DNA from: Alphaproteobacteria bacterium
GTDB taxonomy: Bacteria > Pseudomonadota > Alphaproteobacteria > UBA828
Reading direction: 5' to 3'
DNA: 64,000 nucleotides
Assembly (NCBI GenBank): GCA_022823305.1
Contig: JAJDXK010000033.1
Location: forward strand, 62,001 to 126,000
Shown piece after piece: positions 16,740 to 24,537 of this stretch. Under the pieces are notes generated by a model, which was not told where the DNA came from, ran no database searches, and was given only the letters and a program-made list of their open reading frames with translations. The translations under genes and the position numbers were made by a program. Position 1 is the first letter of the stretch. Each line of letters begins with the position of its first letter.

Positions 16740-17939
16740 TCAGTGCCGCGCAGAGCCGAGGATGGTGACGCAGGCGGCGGCCACGTCGGCGCCGATCCAG
16801 CCGCCCGCGTTCTCGGCGAGGCCGACGCGCGCGCCTTCGCGCTGACGGCCGCCGGAGCGGTCGCGCAGCTGGTCGGCGAGCTCCACGAGCTGGGCCGCGC
16901 CGGTCGCGCCGATGGGATGGCCCTTGCTGATGAGCCCGCCGCTCGGGTTGATCGGCATGCGCCCGCCCAAGGCGGTGACACCCTCCCTCAAGAGGCCGAC
17001 CGCATCGCCCGGCCGGCAGAAACCCAATTGCTCCGAGAGCATGAACTCGGCGGGCGCGGCGGCGTCGTGGATCTCGGCGACATGCACGTCCTCGGGCCCC
17101 AGCCCTGCGCTCTCGTAGGCGGCCTTCGCCGCGGTCTCGGCCGCCGGCGGCGCCTCGGGATCGTCGCCCCGGCCGGAGCGCAGCTCGCTCGCCAGCACCG
17201 CCACGGGCTGGACCGCCTTGCGGGCGGCATGGTCCTCGCTCATCAGCACAAGCGCCGCCGCGCCGTCGCCGATGGGCGAGCACATCATCAGCGTGAGCGG
17301 CTCGGCGATCATGCGGCTCTCCAGTACCTCGTCGACGCTGACCTCTTCCTGGAACTGGGCCCTGGCGTTGCGCGCACCGGCGCGGCGCTGCTTGACCGAG
17401 ACCCGGGCGTAATCGGCGGGCGTGGCCCCGGTCCGCGCCGCGTAGTCCCGCGCCAGGCTCGAATAGAGGTCCATGAAGACCGAGCCCGTGCCGGCGCCGC
17501 CGGGGGCGATGCGCGCCTTGAGCGCCTCGAACTCGTCGCGGTCCGCCGCCGCCTCGAGCGCCTTGAGCGGCACGGTCTTGTCCTCGTTGCTCATCTTCTC
17601 GGCACCGACCGCGAGCGCCACGTCGCACTGGCCCGAGCCCACCGCCAGCACCGCCAGGTGGAAGGCGGTGGACGACGAGGCGCAGGCGTTCTCGACATTG
17701 ACGATCGGCTTGCCCTGCAGGCCGGCCTGGCGCAGCGCCACCTGCCCGCGCACGCACTCCTGGGCGCTGAGCAGCCCGCCCGCCGCGTTGCCGAAGAAGA
17801 CCATGCCGACCTCGTCGGCCGTGGTCCCGGCATCGTCGAGCGCCGTGGCCGCGGCCTCGGCGGCGAGCGCGCGCAGGCTCGAGTCCAGGAACTTGCCGAA
17901 GCGGGTCATCCCGGTCCCGCCGATCACCACCTTGCGCAT
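16740..17939 (-). CDS. SCP2-type thiolase/acetyl-CoA acetyltransferase-like protein
   Basis: The 399-residue protein is a thiolase of the SCP-x (sterol carrier protein) type. It has the nucleophilic Cys in NVENACASSSTAFHLA, HDAAAPAEF in place of the classical NEAF loop, and the catalytic His in NPSGGLISKGHPIGATG. It should cleave or form a 3-ketoacyl-CoA. The ATG at 17939 gives MRKVVIGGTGMTRFGKFLDSSL, a standard SCP2-thiolase start. It lies 37 bp after the TmoE-like gene and 58 bp before the hydratase. A partner DUF35/OB-fold acyl-CoA-binding protein, often found beside such thiolases, is not present. Confidence 0.87.
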   Translation of the reverse strand: MRKVVIGGTGMTRFGKFLDSSLRALAAEAAATALDDAGTTADEVGMVFFGNAAGGLLSAQECVRGQVALRQAGLQGKPIVNVENACASSSTAFHLAVLAVGSGQCDVALAVGAEKMSNEDKTVPLKALEAAADRDEFEALKARIAPGGAGTGSVFMDLYSSLARDYAARTGATPADYARVSVKQRRAGARNARAQFQEEVSVDEVLESRMIAEPLTLMMCSPIGDGAAALVLMSEDHAARKAVQPVAVLASELRSGRGDDPEAPPAAETAAKAAYESAGLGPEDVHVAEIHDAAAPAEFMLSEQLGFCRPGDAVGLLREGVTALGGRMPINPSGGLISKGHPIGATGAAQLVELADQLRDRSGGRQREGARVGLAENAGGWIGADVAAACVTILGSARH

Positions 17940-17976
17940 GTCGTCCCTCCGAACGGGTGTGTCTGGCTCTCGCCCC

Positions 17977-18969
17977 TCAGGCGGCGAAGCCGAGCGAGGC
18001 GCGGAAGTCACGGGCGGCGCCCTTCGCCTCCCCGGCCGCGTCGGCGCCGCCGGGAATCGCCGCGCAGTAGGCGTCGATGGCGGCATCGCCGAGCGGCGCC
18101 CACCTCGCGACCCAGTCCTCCATCACGCCTGCGTTGTCCTCGCTGCTGCGCGCGAACTCCACCAGCGCGGCGGTCCAGTGGCGCGCGCGCTCGGTATCCT
18201 CCCACTGCGCGTCGAGAAGCTGGGCCAGCAGCGTGTCCCGGTTCTGCCGCGCCGCGTGGCCGAGCTGACGGATGAAGGCCTCGTCGAACGCGGGCTTGGC
18301 GACCACGTTCAGCGCCGTGAAGTGCTCGGCCCAGTCATAGGCCACGAGCACCCGCTCCAGCAGCTGGCGGAAGCCCTGCCAGCAGGGATCCTCCTCCCAG
18401 GCCCTGCGCTCGCCGCCGACGAAGCCGGCCTCGGGGTGGGCGTCGGCGAGCTCGCGCGTGCGATAGGCGATGCGCGAGACCCAGCGCAGCTGGTCTGCGG
18501 CCTGGAACATGGCGCAGTTCTCGATGGTGCTGGCCGGCACCATCTGCACCAGGTAGGCCGAGCCCATCTGCAGGCAGTGGAGCGGATAGCGGGCGGGCGT
18601 GTAGAGCCTGGCCAGCGCCGCCACCCAGTCGGCGCCGAGGCCTGCGTCGTGGTCGTTCTTCGCGTGATCGCGGAGCAGGCCGTCGACGTAGGTCTCGTGG
18701 CCGTCCTGCATCACGTTGTAGGAGCGGTAGACCAGCTCGTCGGGATCGCGAAAGGCGTCCCAGTCGTCGTGCCGGAGCGGCGAGCCGTTGCGGTACTTGA
18801 GGTACCACTTGTTCATGTCGATGTCGGGCGAGAGCGCCCACGGCATCGCGTCGTCGGTGCTCCAGAGCAGGTTGGTCGAGACGATCTCGTACTCGCTCGG
18901 CCTGCGCCGCTTGCCGGCGAGGTGGCTCCAGGTCTTCAACGGCTTCGAGAGGTCGGACTGGTCGGTCAT
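17977..18969 (-). CDS. Toluene/phenol monooxygenase-type beta subunit (TmoE-like), orphan
   Basis: The 330-residue protein matches the beta (small hydroxylase) subunit of bacterial multicomponent monooxygenases of the TmoE/TouE class: KTWSHLAGKRRRPSEYEIVSTNL at the start, HDDWDAFRDPDELVYRSYN, LARLYTPARYPLHCLQM, and CAMFQAADQLRWVSRIAYRTREL. It has a ferritin-like fold but lacks the two EXXH pairs that bind the diiron centre in the alpha subunit, as is normal for beta chains. In known systems it needs an alpha subunit, a coupling protein, a ferredoxin and a reductase. None is within the window. It heads the leftward beta-oxidation unit, suggesting hydroxylation before CoA-dependent breakdown. 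Confidence 0.82.
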   Translation of the reverse strand: MTDQSDLSKPLKTWSHLAGKRRRPSEYEIVSTNLLWSTDDAMPWALSPDIDMNKWYLKYRNGSPLRHDDWDAFRDPDELVYRSYNVMQDGHETYVDGLLRDHAKNDHDAGLGADWVAALARLYTPARYPLHCLQMGSAYLVQMVPASTIENCAMFQAADQLRWVSRIAYRTRELADAHPEAGFVGGERRAWEEDPCWQGFRQLLERVLVAYDWAEHFTALNVVAKPAFDEAFIRQLGHAARQNRDTLLAQLLDAQWEDTERARHWTAALVEFARSSEDNAGVMEDWVARWAPLGDAAIDAYCAAIPGGADAAGEAKGAARDFRASLGFAA

Positions 18970-19396
18970 CGGATCGTCTTCGTCGCCGGCCGGCTGTTGC
19001 CGCATGCGCGCGCAGGCTTCTGCCCGCCGCAGCGCACGAGGCGGGGCGATTGTCCCCGCCCACCCCGGCCCGCGCAAGGCCGGGCGACGGCTGCGCGGAG
19101 AGAACGCAGCGTCAACCCTCCTTTGACATGAATCAATTCAGTGAGCGTGAACCCCCGCGGGAGGCGCGCACCTCCCCGCCGACGGACGCTCGGGAGGACG
19201 GGGACGAGTGTCAGGACGATCGCGGGCGCAGGCGCGGAAGCGGCTGCGGCCGCGACGCTTGCCATGCCGGCGGCGACATTCTCCATGCGCCCCGTGTCGC
19301 CGAGGGTGCAGCGCATTGACATCAACCGATTTTCTGTCCAGATGTCAGTCGATGAGGCGTGAGTCTGCCGTCAACGATCCACTCCCGAGGGCGCGG
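18970..19396. other. 427-bp divergent intergenic region with a repeated TTGACAT-AA motif
   Basis: This region separates the leftward TmoE operon from the rightward amino-acid binding protein. TTGACATGAATCAATTC (19123-19139) and TTGACATCAACCGATTT (19316-19332) agree at 13 of 17 positions and may be regulator-binding sites or -35 regions. No matching -10 box is convincing. The small open frames here have no recognisable product. Confidence 0.35.
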
Positions 19397-20425
19397 ATGA
19401 GTTTCAGAAGGATCGCGGGCGCCATTGCGGTGGCCGGCGCACTGGCGATCGCGGGCGCGGCGCCGGGCCAGGCGACAATCCTCGACGACGTGAAGGCCGC
19501 AGGCCTGCTGCGCTGCGGCATCAATCCCGGTCTGCCGGGGTTCTCGCACACCGACGACAGGGGCAGGTGGAGCGGCTTCGAGGTCGCGTACTGCCGGGCG
19601 CTGGCGGCGGCGGTGCTCGGCGATCCGGACAAGGTCGTCTTCGTCACGCTCACCGGCAAGACGCGCTTCCCGGCGCTGGCCTCGGGCGAGGTGGACATCC
19701 TGCCGCGCAACACGACCTGGACCTTCTCGCGCGACGTCGATCTCGGCTTCACCTTCATCGGCATCAACTACTACGACGGCCAGGGCTTCCTCGGCCGCGC
19801 CGATCTCGGCGTGAGCAGCGCCACGGAGCTCGACGGCGCCTCGGTCTGCATCCAGACCGGCACCACCACCGAGCTCAACCTCGCCGACTTCTTCCGCCTC
19901 AACGACATGACCTACGAGCCGGTGCCGATCGAGACCAACGCCGAGGCGCGCGTCGCCTACGAGGCGGAGCGTTGCGACGTCTACACGACGGACGTGTCGG
20001 GTCTGGCCGCGACCAAGAGCACCTTCGACGACCCCGACGCGCACGTGGTGCTCCCCGATATCATCTCGAAGGAGCCGCTGGGGCCGCTGGTGCGCCAGGG
20101 CGACGACCAGTGGGCCGACATCGCGCGCTGGACGCTCAACGCGCTGATCACGGCGGAGGAGCTGGGCGTGACCCAGGCGAACGTGGCGGAGATGGCGAAC
20201 GGGACCGATCATCCGGAGATCAACCGGATGCTGGGGACCGAGGGCTCGCTCGGCGAGATGCTGGGCCTCGACGCCCGGTGGGCGGCGCGCGCGATCGCGG
20301 CGGAAGGCAACTACGCCGAGATCTTCGACAGGTATCTCGGCGCCGGCAGCCCGCTCGGGCTCCCCAGGGGCCTCAGCGCCCTCTGGCGCGACGGCGGCAT
20401 CCTCTATTCGCCCCCCTTCCGCTGA
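19397..20425 (+). CDS. General/polar amino-acid ABC transporter substrate-binding protein (AapJ-like)
   Basis: This 342-residue secreted protein is close in length and pattern to AapJ-type binding proteins of general L-amino-acid uptake. The signal peptide runs to about residue 27 (MSFRRIAGAIAVAGALAIAGAAPGQA). After it come GLLRCGINPGLPGFSHTDDRGRWSGFEVAYCRALAAAVLGD, the LASGEVDILPRNTTWTFSRD hinge and VCIQTGTTTELNLADFF. The ATG at 19397 follows a weak GAGG. The usual aapQ, aapM and aapP genes are absent, since a tRNA gene follows directly. It may serve a remote permease or be a stand-alone sensor. Confidence 0.9.
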   Translation: MSFRRIAGAIAVAGALAIAGAAPGQATILDDVKAAGLLRCGINPGLPGFSHTDDRGRWSGFEVAYCRALAAAVLGDPDKVVFVTLTGKTRFPALASGEVDILPRNTTWTFSRDVDLGFTFIGINYYDGQGFLGRADLGVSSATELDGASVCIQTGTTTELNLADFFRLNDMTYEPVPIETNAEARVAYEAERCDVYTTDVSGLAATKSTFDDPDAHVVLPDIISKEPLGPLVRQGDDQWADIARWTLNALITAEELGVTQANVAEMANGTDHPEINRMLGTEGSLGEMLGLDARWAARAIAAEGNYAEIFDRYLGAGSPLGLPRGLSALWRDGGILYSPPFR

Positions 20426-20453
20426 GGGCAGGGGCGACGCGCCCGGCGGCGTG

Positions 20454-20481
20454 CTTGACACGCGGCGGGGGCGCGTATAGC
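20454..20481 (+). promoter_or_regulatory. Promoter of tRNA-Met
   Basis: CTTGAC (20454-20459) and TATAGC (20476-20481), 16 bp apart, match the alphaproteobacterial stable-RNA promoter pattern. The mature tRNA begins 20 bp after the -10 box, leaving a leader of roughly 12-14 nt for 5' processing. Confidence 0.7.
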
Positions 20482-20501
20482 GATGCGCTTCCGGCGCCTG
20501 G

Positions 20502-20577
20502 GGCGGGGTAGCTCAGTCGGTAGAGCAGTGGAATCATAATCCATGGGTCGGGGGTTCGAGTCCCTCCCCCGCTACCA
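20502..20577 (+). tRNA. trnM: tRNA-Met (CAU), elongator type
   Basis: A 76-nt cloverleaf folds fully: acceptor stem GGCGGGG with CCCCGCT, D stem GCTC/GAGC, anticodon stem GTGGA/TCCAT with loop ATCATAA (anticodon CAT at 20535-20537), 5-nt variable loop, T stem GGGGG/CCCTC with TTCGAGT, discriminator A and encoded CCA. The sequence resembles alphaproteobacterial elongator tRNA-Met. It lacks the initiator features (three G-C pairs in the anticodon stem and an unpaired first base). A lysidine-modified tRNA-Ile would share the CAT anticodon but is less likely. Confidence 0.93.
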
Positions 20578-20583
20578 CCGAGG

Positions 20584-20620
20584 CCGACATCCCCCAGGGG
20601 GTGTCGGTCGCTTCTTTCCT
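20584..20620 (+). terminator. Rho-independent terminator of tRNA-Met
   Basis: CCGACATCCCC (20584-20594) pairs with GGGGGTGTCGG (20597-20607), one T-G wobble included, and is followed by TCGCTTCTTTCC. It begins 7 bp after the tRNA 3' end. Confidence 0.75.
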
Positions 20621-20683
20621 GCCCCCAATTTTCCGGTCCATTCGGGGACCGGGCTCATCGACGGCCGCCGGATCGCTTCGGAG

Positions 20684-21079
20684 CTAGCGCAGGAACGCGG
20701 CGTCGACGTCGACGGCGTAGCCGCTGGCCAGCGCGTTGGTCTCGTTCGCCATGCCGACCACCGCCATCAGCTCGGCCAGCATGGCGTCGCTCATCCCCTG
20801 CCGGCGCGCGCCTGCGGTGTGCGAGCGGATGCAGTACTCGCAGCCGTTGGTGGCGCTCACGGCGACGTAGATCATCTCCTTGGTGAGCGGGTCGAGCGCG
20901 CCCGGCGCCATCACCTGCTTGATGCTCTCCCAGGTGCGCGCGAGCGTCGGCGGATCGTTGGCGAGCACCTTCCAGAAGTTGTTGATCCAGTCGGTCTTGC
21001 GGGTCTCCATGATGTCGTCGTAGACCGCGCGGACCTCCGGCGGGGCGTCGTCGTACTCCACCATCGGCAGCGTCGCCAT
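20684..21079 (-). CDS. Carboxymuconolactone decarboxylase/AhpD-family protein
   Basis: This 131-residue protein belongs to the CMD/AhpD fold, with the redox-type motif NGCEYCIRSH (CxxC followed by His) after KEMIYVAVSA. Members with this motif are often peroxidase-like or of unknown function, rather than true lactone decarboxylases. It lies 88 bp downstream of the GMC oxidoreductase, in the same direction, and probably belongs to that leftward unit. It may protect against peroxide made there. A second CMD protein is at 54442-54996. Confidence 0.85.
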   Translation of the reverse strand: MATLPMVEYDDAPPEVRAVYDDIMETRKTDWINNFWKVLANDPPTLARTWESIKQVMAPGALDPLTKEMIYVAVSATNGCEYCIRSHTAGARRQGMSDAMLAELMAVVGMANETNALASGYAVDVDAAFLR

Positions 21080-21167
21080 GCTCTCCTCCCTTCGTTCGTC
21101 TGCGGCGGTGTCGAGATACCCCGGACGGCGCGGCCGGGCCAGCCTCGTCCGATCGGGCGGCTGCGCC

Positions 21168-22772
21168 TCAGATCTCGCCCCGGCCCATCAGGCGCGCGAT
21201 GTGGCCCGCCTGGCGGATGGCGAGCGCCACGATGGTGAGCGTGGGGTTGCCCGCCAGCGACGAGGCGAACTGGCTGCCGTCGGAGACGAAGAGGTTGGGG
21301 ATCTCGTGGCTCCGGCCCCAGCGATCGACCACGCCGGCGGCGGGGTCGGCGCTCATGCGGCAGGTGCCGAGGTTGTGCGAGACCGGCAGCGGCGGCGAGC
21401 AGAACACGCGCAGCGCGCCGGCGGCCTCCAGCAGCGCGATGCCGTTGCGATAGCCGTAGCGCTTCATCGCCAGGTCGTTGGGGTGATCGTCGAGGTTGAG
21501 GCAGGGGATCGGCAGCCCGTGCTCGTCCCTCTCGCTCGGGTGCAGCGTCACGCGGTTGGTGGCGATCGCCATGTCCTCGCCGTTCAGGAAGAGCCCCGCC
21601 ATGCGCTCGAAGGACTCGATCCAGCCCGCATAGTCGCGGCCCCAGCGCCCGGGGCTCAGGAACGCCGCGTAGAAGGGCAGGCCGAGGCCGATGGTGCCGT
21701 ACCAGAAGCCGCCGGCGAAGCCGCGCGCAGGGTCGTGCCGCGCCTCGTCGCGGATGATGCCGGCGCAGACCATGCCGCGATACATGCGCACCGGCTGCGG
21801 GAATTCGGCGTACATGTAGGCGGTGGTGTGGCGCATGTAGTGCTTGCCGACCGCGCCCGACCCGTTGGCGAGGCCTGCGGGCCAGGCGCTCGATTCCGAG
21901 TTGAGCAGCAGCCGCGCGGTCTCGATCGCGTTCGCGGCGACGCAGACCAGCCGCGCCTTCTGCAGGTGGTGCCGGCCTGCGGCATCGGCATAGAGGACCC
22001 CGCCGACGCGGCCCCGGCCGTCGTGCTCGATGCGCAGCGCCATGCAGCGCGTGCGAATCTCGCAGCGCCCGGTCGCCTCGGCGCGCGGCAGCTCGGAGAC
22101 GAAGGTGGACCACTTGCCGCCGGAGCGGCAGCCCTGCATGCAGAAGCCGATCTGGTCGCAGGCGTTGCGGCCGTCGCGGGGCACCGCGTTGATCGCCACG
22201 TTGTTGGGGCCGAAGTCGCGGTAGCCCATGCGCTTCGCGCCGAGCGCCATGACCTTGTAGTTGTTGGAGCCGCGGTGGAGCGGCACGCCGTCGCGCCCGG
22301 TGACGCCCATCTTGCTCTCGGCCTGGCGGTAGAAGGGCTCGATCTCGTCGTAGTCGAAGGGCCAGTCGGCCACGGCGGCGCCCTCCACCTCGCCGTAGGT
22401 CGAGCGCGTCCTGAACTCGTAGGGCAGCCCGCGCGGGCACATGGCCGCCCAGTGCAGCGTGGTGCCGCCCAGCCCCTTGCAGGTCCAGGTGGGAGCGGTG
22501 GGGTAGTCGCGGGCGATGGGCGAGCCGCCGGTGCAGGCGCGCCTGTCCATCCAGGTCAGGCGGTCGTACATCGCCCACTCGTCGTTGACGATGTCGCTCA
22601 TCCTGAAACGCGGGCCGGCCTCGAGAATGACCACGTCGATGCCGCGCCGGGTCAGCTCGTCGGCGACGGTGCCGCCGCCGGCGCCCGAGCCGACGATCAC
22701 CACGACGCTGTCGTCGTCCAGATCGTAGGTGACGGCGGGGACATCGTCGTCGTCCGCGTGGGGCGCGATCAC
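21168..22772 (-). CDS. GMC-family FAD oxidoreductase, gluconate-dehydrogenase large-subunit type
   Basis: This 534-residue flavoprotein would oxidise an alcohol or sugar acid. FAD binding is seen in DSVVVIVGSGAGGGTVADELTRRGIDVVILEAG (about residues 21-53). The GMC C-terminal region has SHNLGTCRM (active-site His) and NLFVSDGSQFASSLAGNPTLTIVALA. Its start overlaps the small-subunit stop (ATGA), so the two are translationally coupled, as in gluconate 2-dehydrogenase. The usual cytochrome c subunit is missing; an adjacent 4Fe-4S protein may carry the electrons instead. Confidence 0.9.
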   Translation of the reverse strand: MIAPHADDDDVPAVTYDLDDDSVVVIVGSGAGGGTVADELTRRGIDVVILEAGPRFRMSDIVNDEWAMYDRLTWMDRRACTGGSPIARDYPTAPTWTCKGLGGTTLHWAAMCPRGLPYEFRTRSTYGEVEGAAVADWPFDYDEIEPFYRQAESKMGVTGRDGVPLHRGSNNYKVMALGAKRMGYRDFGPNNVAINAVPRDGRNACDQIGFCMQGCRSGGKWSTFVSELPRAEATGRCEIRTRCMALRIEHDGRGRVGGVLYADAAGRHHLQKARLVCVAANAIETARLLLNSESSAWPAGLANGSGAVGKHYMRHTTAYMYAEFPQPVRMYRGMVCAGIIRDEARHDPARGFAGGFWYGTIGLGLPFYAAFLSPGRWGRDYAGWIESFERMAGLFLNGEDMAIATNRVTLHPSERDEHGLPIPCLNLDDHPNDLAMKRYGYRNGIALLEAAGALRVFCSPPLPVSHNLGTCRMSADPAAGVVDRWGRSHEIPNLFVSDGSQFASSLAGNPTLTIVALAIRQAGHIARLMGRGEI

Positions 22773-23206
22773 GGGCCGGCCTCGGGCTCGATGTCCGCGT
22801 CGGCGATCCAGTCGAGGTCGTCGAAGCCGCGCTCGATGTAGCCGCCGAGGTCGGCCGACGGCCCCTCGTAGCCGAAGCGGGGCCAGAGTTCCCGGTTGTC
22901 GTAGAGGTGGCGCGCCGTGGCCGCCCGCACCGCCTCGAAGAAGGGCGTGCCCTCGACCGCCAGCACCGCCACGAGCCTCTCCTTCTCCGCCAGCGCCGCG
23001 AAGGGGCGGCCGAAGACCCCGTCCAGCGCCGCGACGCCCTCGGCCAGCAGCGCATGCCGCCCCGCATCCCCCTCCCCCGCCAGGATCGCGACCACGCGGC
23101 GGTATGGCGCGTCGTCGAGGAAGTCGTGGGGATAGAGCACGCGCGCCATGGCGGTCAGCGTCGCCGCGGCATGGTCGTCGAGCGGCGTGTCAGGCGTCGA
23201 TGCCAT
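22769..23206 (-). CDS. Gluconate 2-dehydrogenase subunit 3-like protein
   Basis: This 145-residue protein resembles the small (gamma) subunit of membrane gluconate 2-dehydrogenase: LTAMARVLYPHDFLDDAPYRRVVAIL, then GTPFFEAVRAATARHLYDNRELWPRFGYEGPSADLGGYIERGFDDLDW. In known enzymes it stabilises the FAD subunit and carries the Tat signal for export. No signal peptide is visible here, so a cytoplasmic complex is likely. It overlaps the Fe-S gene by 17 bp upstream and the GMC gene by 4 bp downstream. Confidence 0.85.
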   Translation of the reverse strand: MASTPDTPLDDHAAATLTAMARVLYPHDFLDDAPYRRVVAILAGEGDAGRHALLAEGVAALDGVFGRPFAALAEKERLVAVLAVEGTPFFEAVRAATARHLYDNRELWPRFGYEGPSADLGGYIERGFDDLDWIADADIEPEAGP

Positions 23207-24521
23207 AGCTCATCGCCATCAGCTCGATCGGGTGATGGGCGCGCGTCGCCCGCACGGAGCCTGCGCCGAAGCGCTCCATCCCCTGCACGATGTGATCGCC
23301 CGCCAGCGGACACTCCGAGGCGAGGTAGGCGCGGCCGCTCTCGGCCGCCTGGCGCATGACCGGCTCGCCCACCTTCATGCCGACATCGAAGTTCGCCTTC
23401 ATCACGCCCCAGGTGCCGCCGTGGCCGGCGCAGCGCTGCATCATCATCACGTTGCACTGCGGGATCATGCGCAGCATGACCGCGGCCTTGGCGCCGATGT
23501 CCTGGGCCCTGGCGTGGCAGGCCTGGTGCAGCGCGACGCCGCCTTCGAGCGGCGCCATCCCCCCGGCCAGCCCCTCGCCGCGGGCGATGCCGACGACGTA
23601 TTCGGAAATGTCGCTGGTGTGCCGGGCGAGGCGGGCGACCGCCTCATCGTCGGGCAGGTACTGCGGCCAGTGTGTCTTCATCATCAGCGCGCAGGAGGGG
23701 ATGGGCGCCACCACGTCCCAGCCGCGCTCGATCCACGGGACCAGGGCGGCGGCGACGCGCCGGGCGCGGCGGCAGACCCCGGCGATGTCGCCCCGCTCAA
23801 GCTGCGGCATGCCGCAGCAGGCGTCGTGGACGACCCTGGTTTCGACCCCGTTCCTGGCCAGCACCCCCCGGGCGGCGCGGCCGATCCCCGGGTTGTTGTA
23901 CTCGACGAAGCAGGTGGCATAGAGCACGGCCTTGCGGCCTGCGGCCGGCGCGCGCTCGTCCACCGCAGGCGGATCGGCGGCGGCCTGCCGGCTGAACCTG
24001 CGCGCATGGAAGCGCGGCAGGATCGCGTCGCGGTGAATGCCTGCGAGAGCCTCCATCAGCGCCCGGGCGAGGCGGTTGCTGCGCCGCGCGGCCCAGTTGG
24101 CGAGCGGCGCGATGGCGCCGAGCAGCCTGCCGTTGCGGTCGGTCTCGCCCAGCGCCCGCTCGGCGGCGCCGATCCGGCCTTCGCGCAGCGCCTGCGCCCG
24201 CTGGCGCACCATGAGGGCCGGGAAGTCCACCGCGTGGACGTGCGGCGCCGTGTAGGGGCAGACCGGGTGGCACATGTCGCAGAGCGTGCAGGCGGCGCCC
24301 ACGCCCTCGAAGTCGGGGCCCTTCAGCCCATCGACGCCGCCCGCCCCGTCGATCAGGTCGAAGAGGCGCGGGAAGCTCTCGCAGAGGTCGACGCAGCGGC
24401 GGCAGGTGTGGCACACGCCCGCGACCCGGCGCAGCTCGTGCTCGAGGTCGCCCGCGTCGCGGTACGCCGGCGCCTCCCAGTCGATGGCGGGCCGTGGGCC
24501 TGTGCCCTCCGCCCCCGCCAC
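23190..24521 (-). CDS. (Fe-S)-binding protein with two CCG-type domains (GlpC/HdrD-like)
   Basis: The 443-residue protein has two 4Fe-4S motifs, CHTCRRCVDLC (C37, C40, C43, C47) and CTLCDMCHPVC (C78, C81, C84, C88). Two cysteine-rich CCG-type domains follow, one with DACCGMPQLE and one with QACHARAQD plus RCAGHGGTWG. Similar proteins carry electrons from flavin dehydrogenases to quinones or a disulfide. A GTG at 24521, 16 bp after the aminotransferase stop, is the likely start; the open frame continues upstream, but there it is antisense or frame-shifted relative to the aminotransferase. Linkage to the GMC pair suggests a three-part dehydrogenase. Confidence 0.85.
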   Translation of the reverse strand: MAGAEGTGPRPAIDWEAPAYRDAGDLEHELRRVAGVCHTCRRCVDLCESFPRLFDLIDGAGGVDGLKGPDFEGVGAACTLCDMCHPVCPYTAPHVHAVDFPALMVRQRAQALREGRIGAAERALGETDRNGRLLGAIAPLANWAARRSNRLARALMEALAGIHRDAILPRFHARRFSRQAAADPPAVDERAPAAGRKAVLYATCFVEYNNPGIGRAARGVLARNGVETRVVHDACCGMPQLERGDIAGVCRRARRVAAALVPWIERGWDVVAPIPSCALMMKTHWPQYLPDDEAVARLARHTSDISEYVVGIARGEGLAGGMAPLEGGVALHQACHARAQDIGAKAAVMLRMIPQCNVMMMQRCAGHGGTWGVMKANFDVGMKVGEPVMRQAAESGRAYLASECPLAGDHIVQGMERFGAGSVRATRAHHPIELMAMSYGIDA

Positions 24522-24537
24522 GGCCTGCCCGCCGCCC

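Noticed and set aside
18966-19325. Minus-strand frame with a type-IV-pilin-like GFTLTELI motif
   Set aside because: The motif is not followed by the required hydrophobic helix, and no leader Gly context, start signal or pilus genes are nearby.
20502-20577. tRNA gene considered as an integration (att) site
   Set aside because: No integrase and no direct repeat of the tRNA 3' end were noticed within the window.
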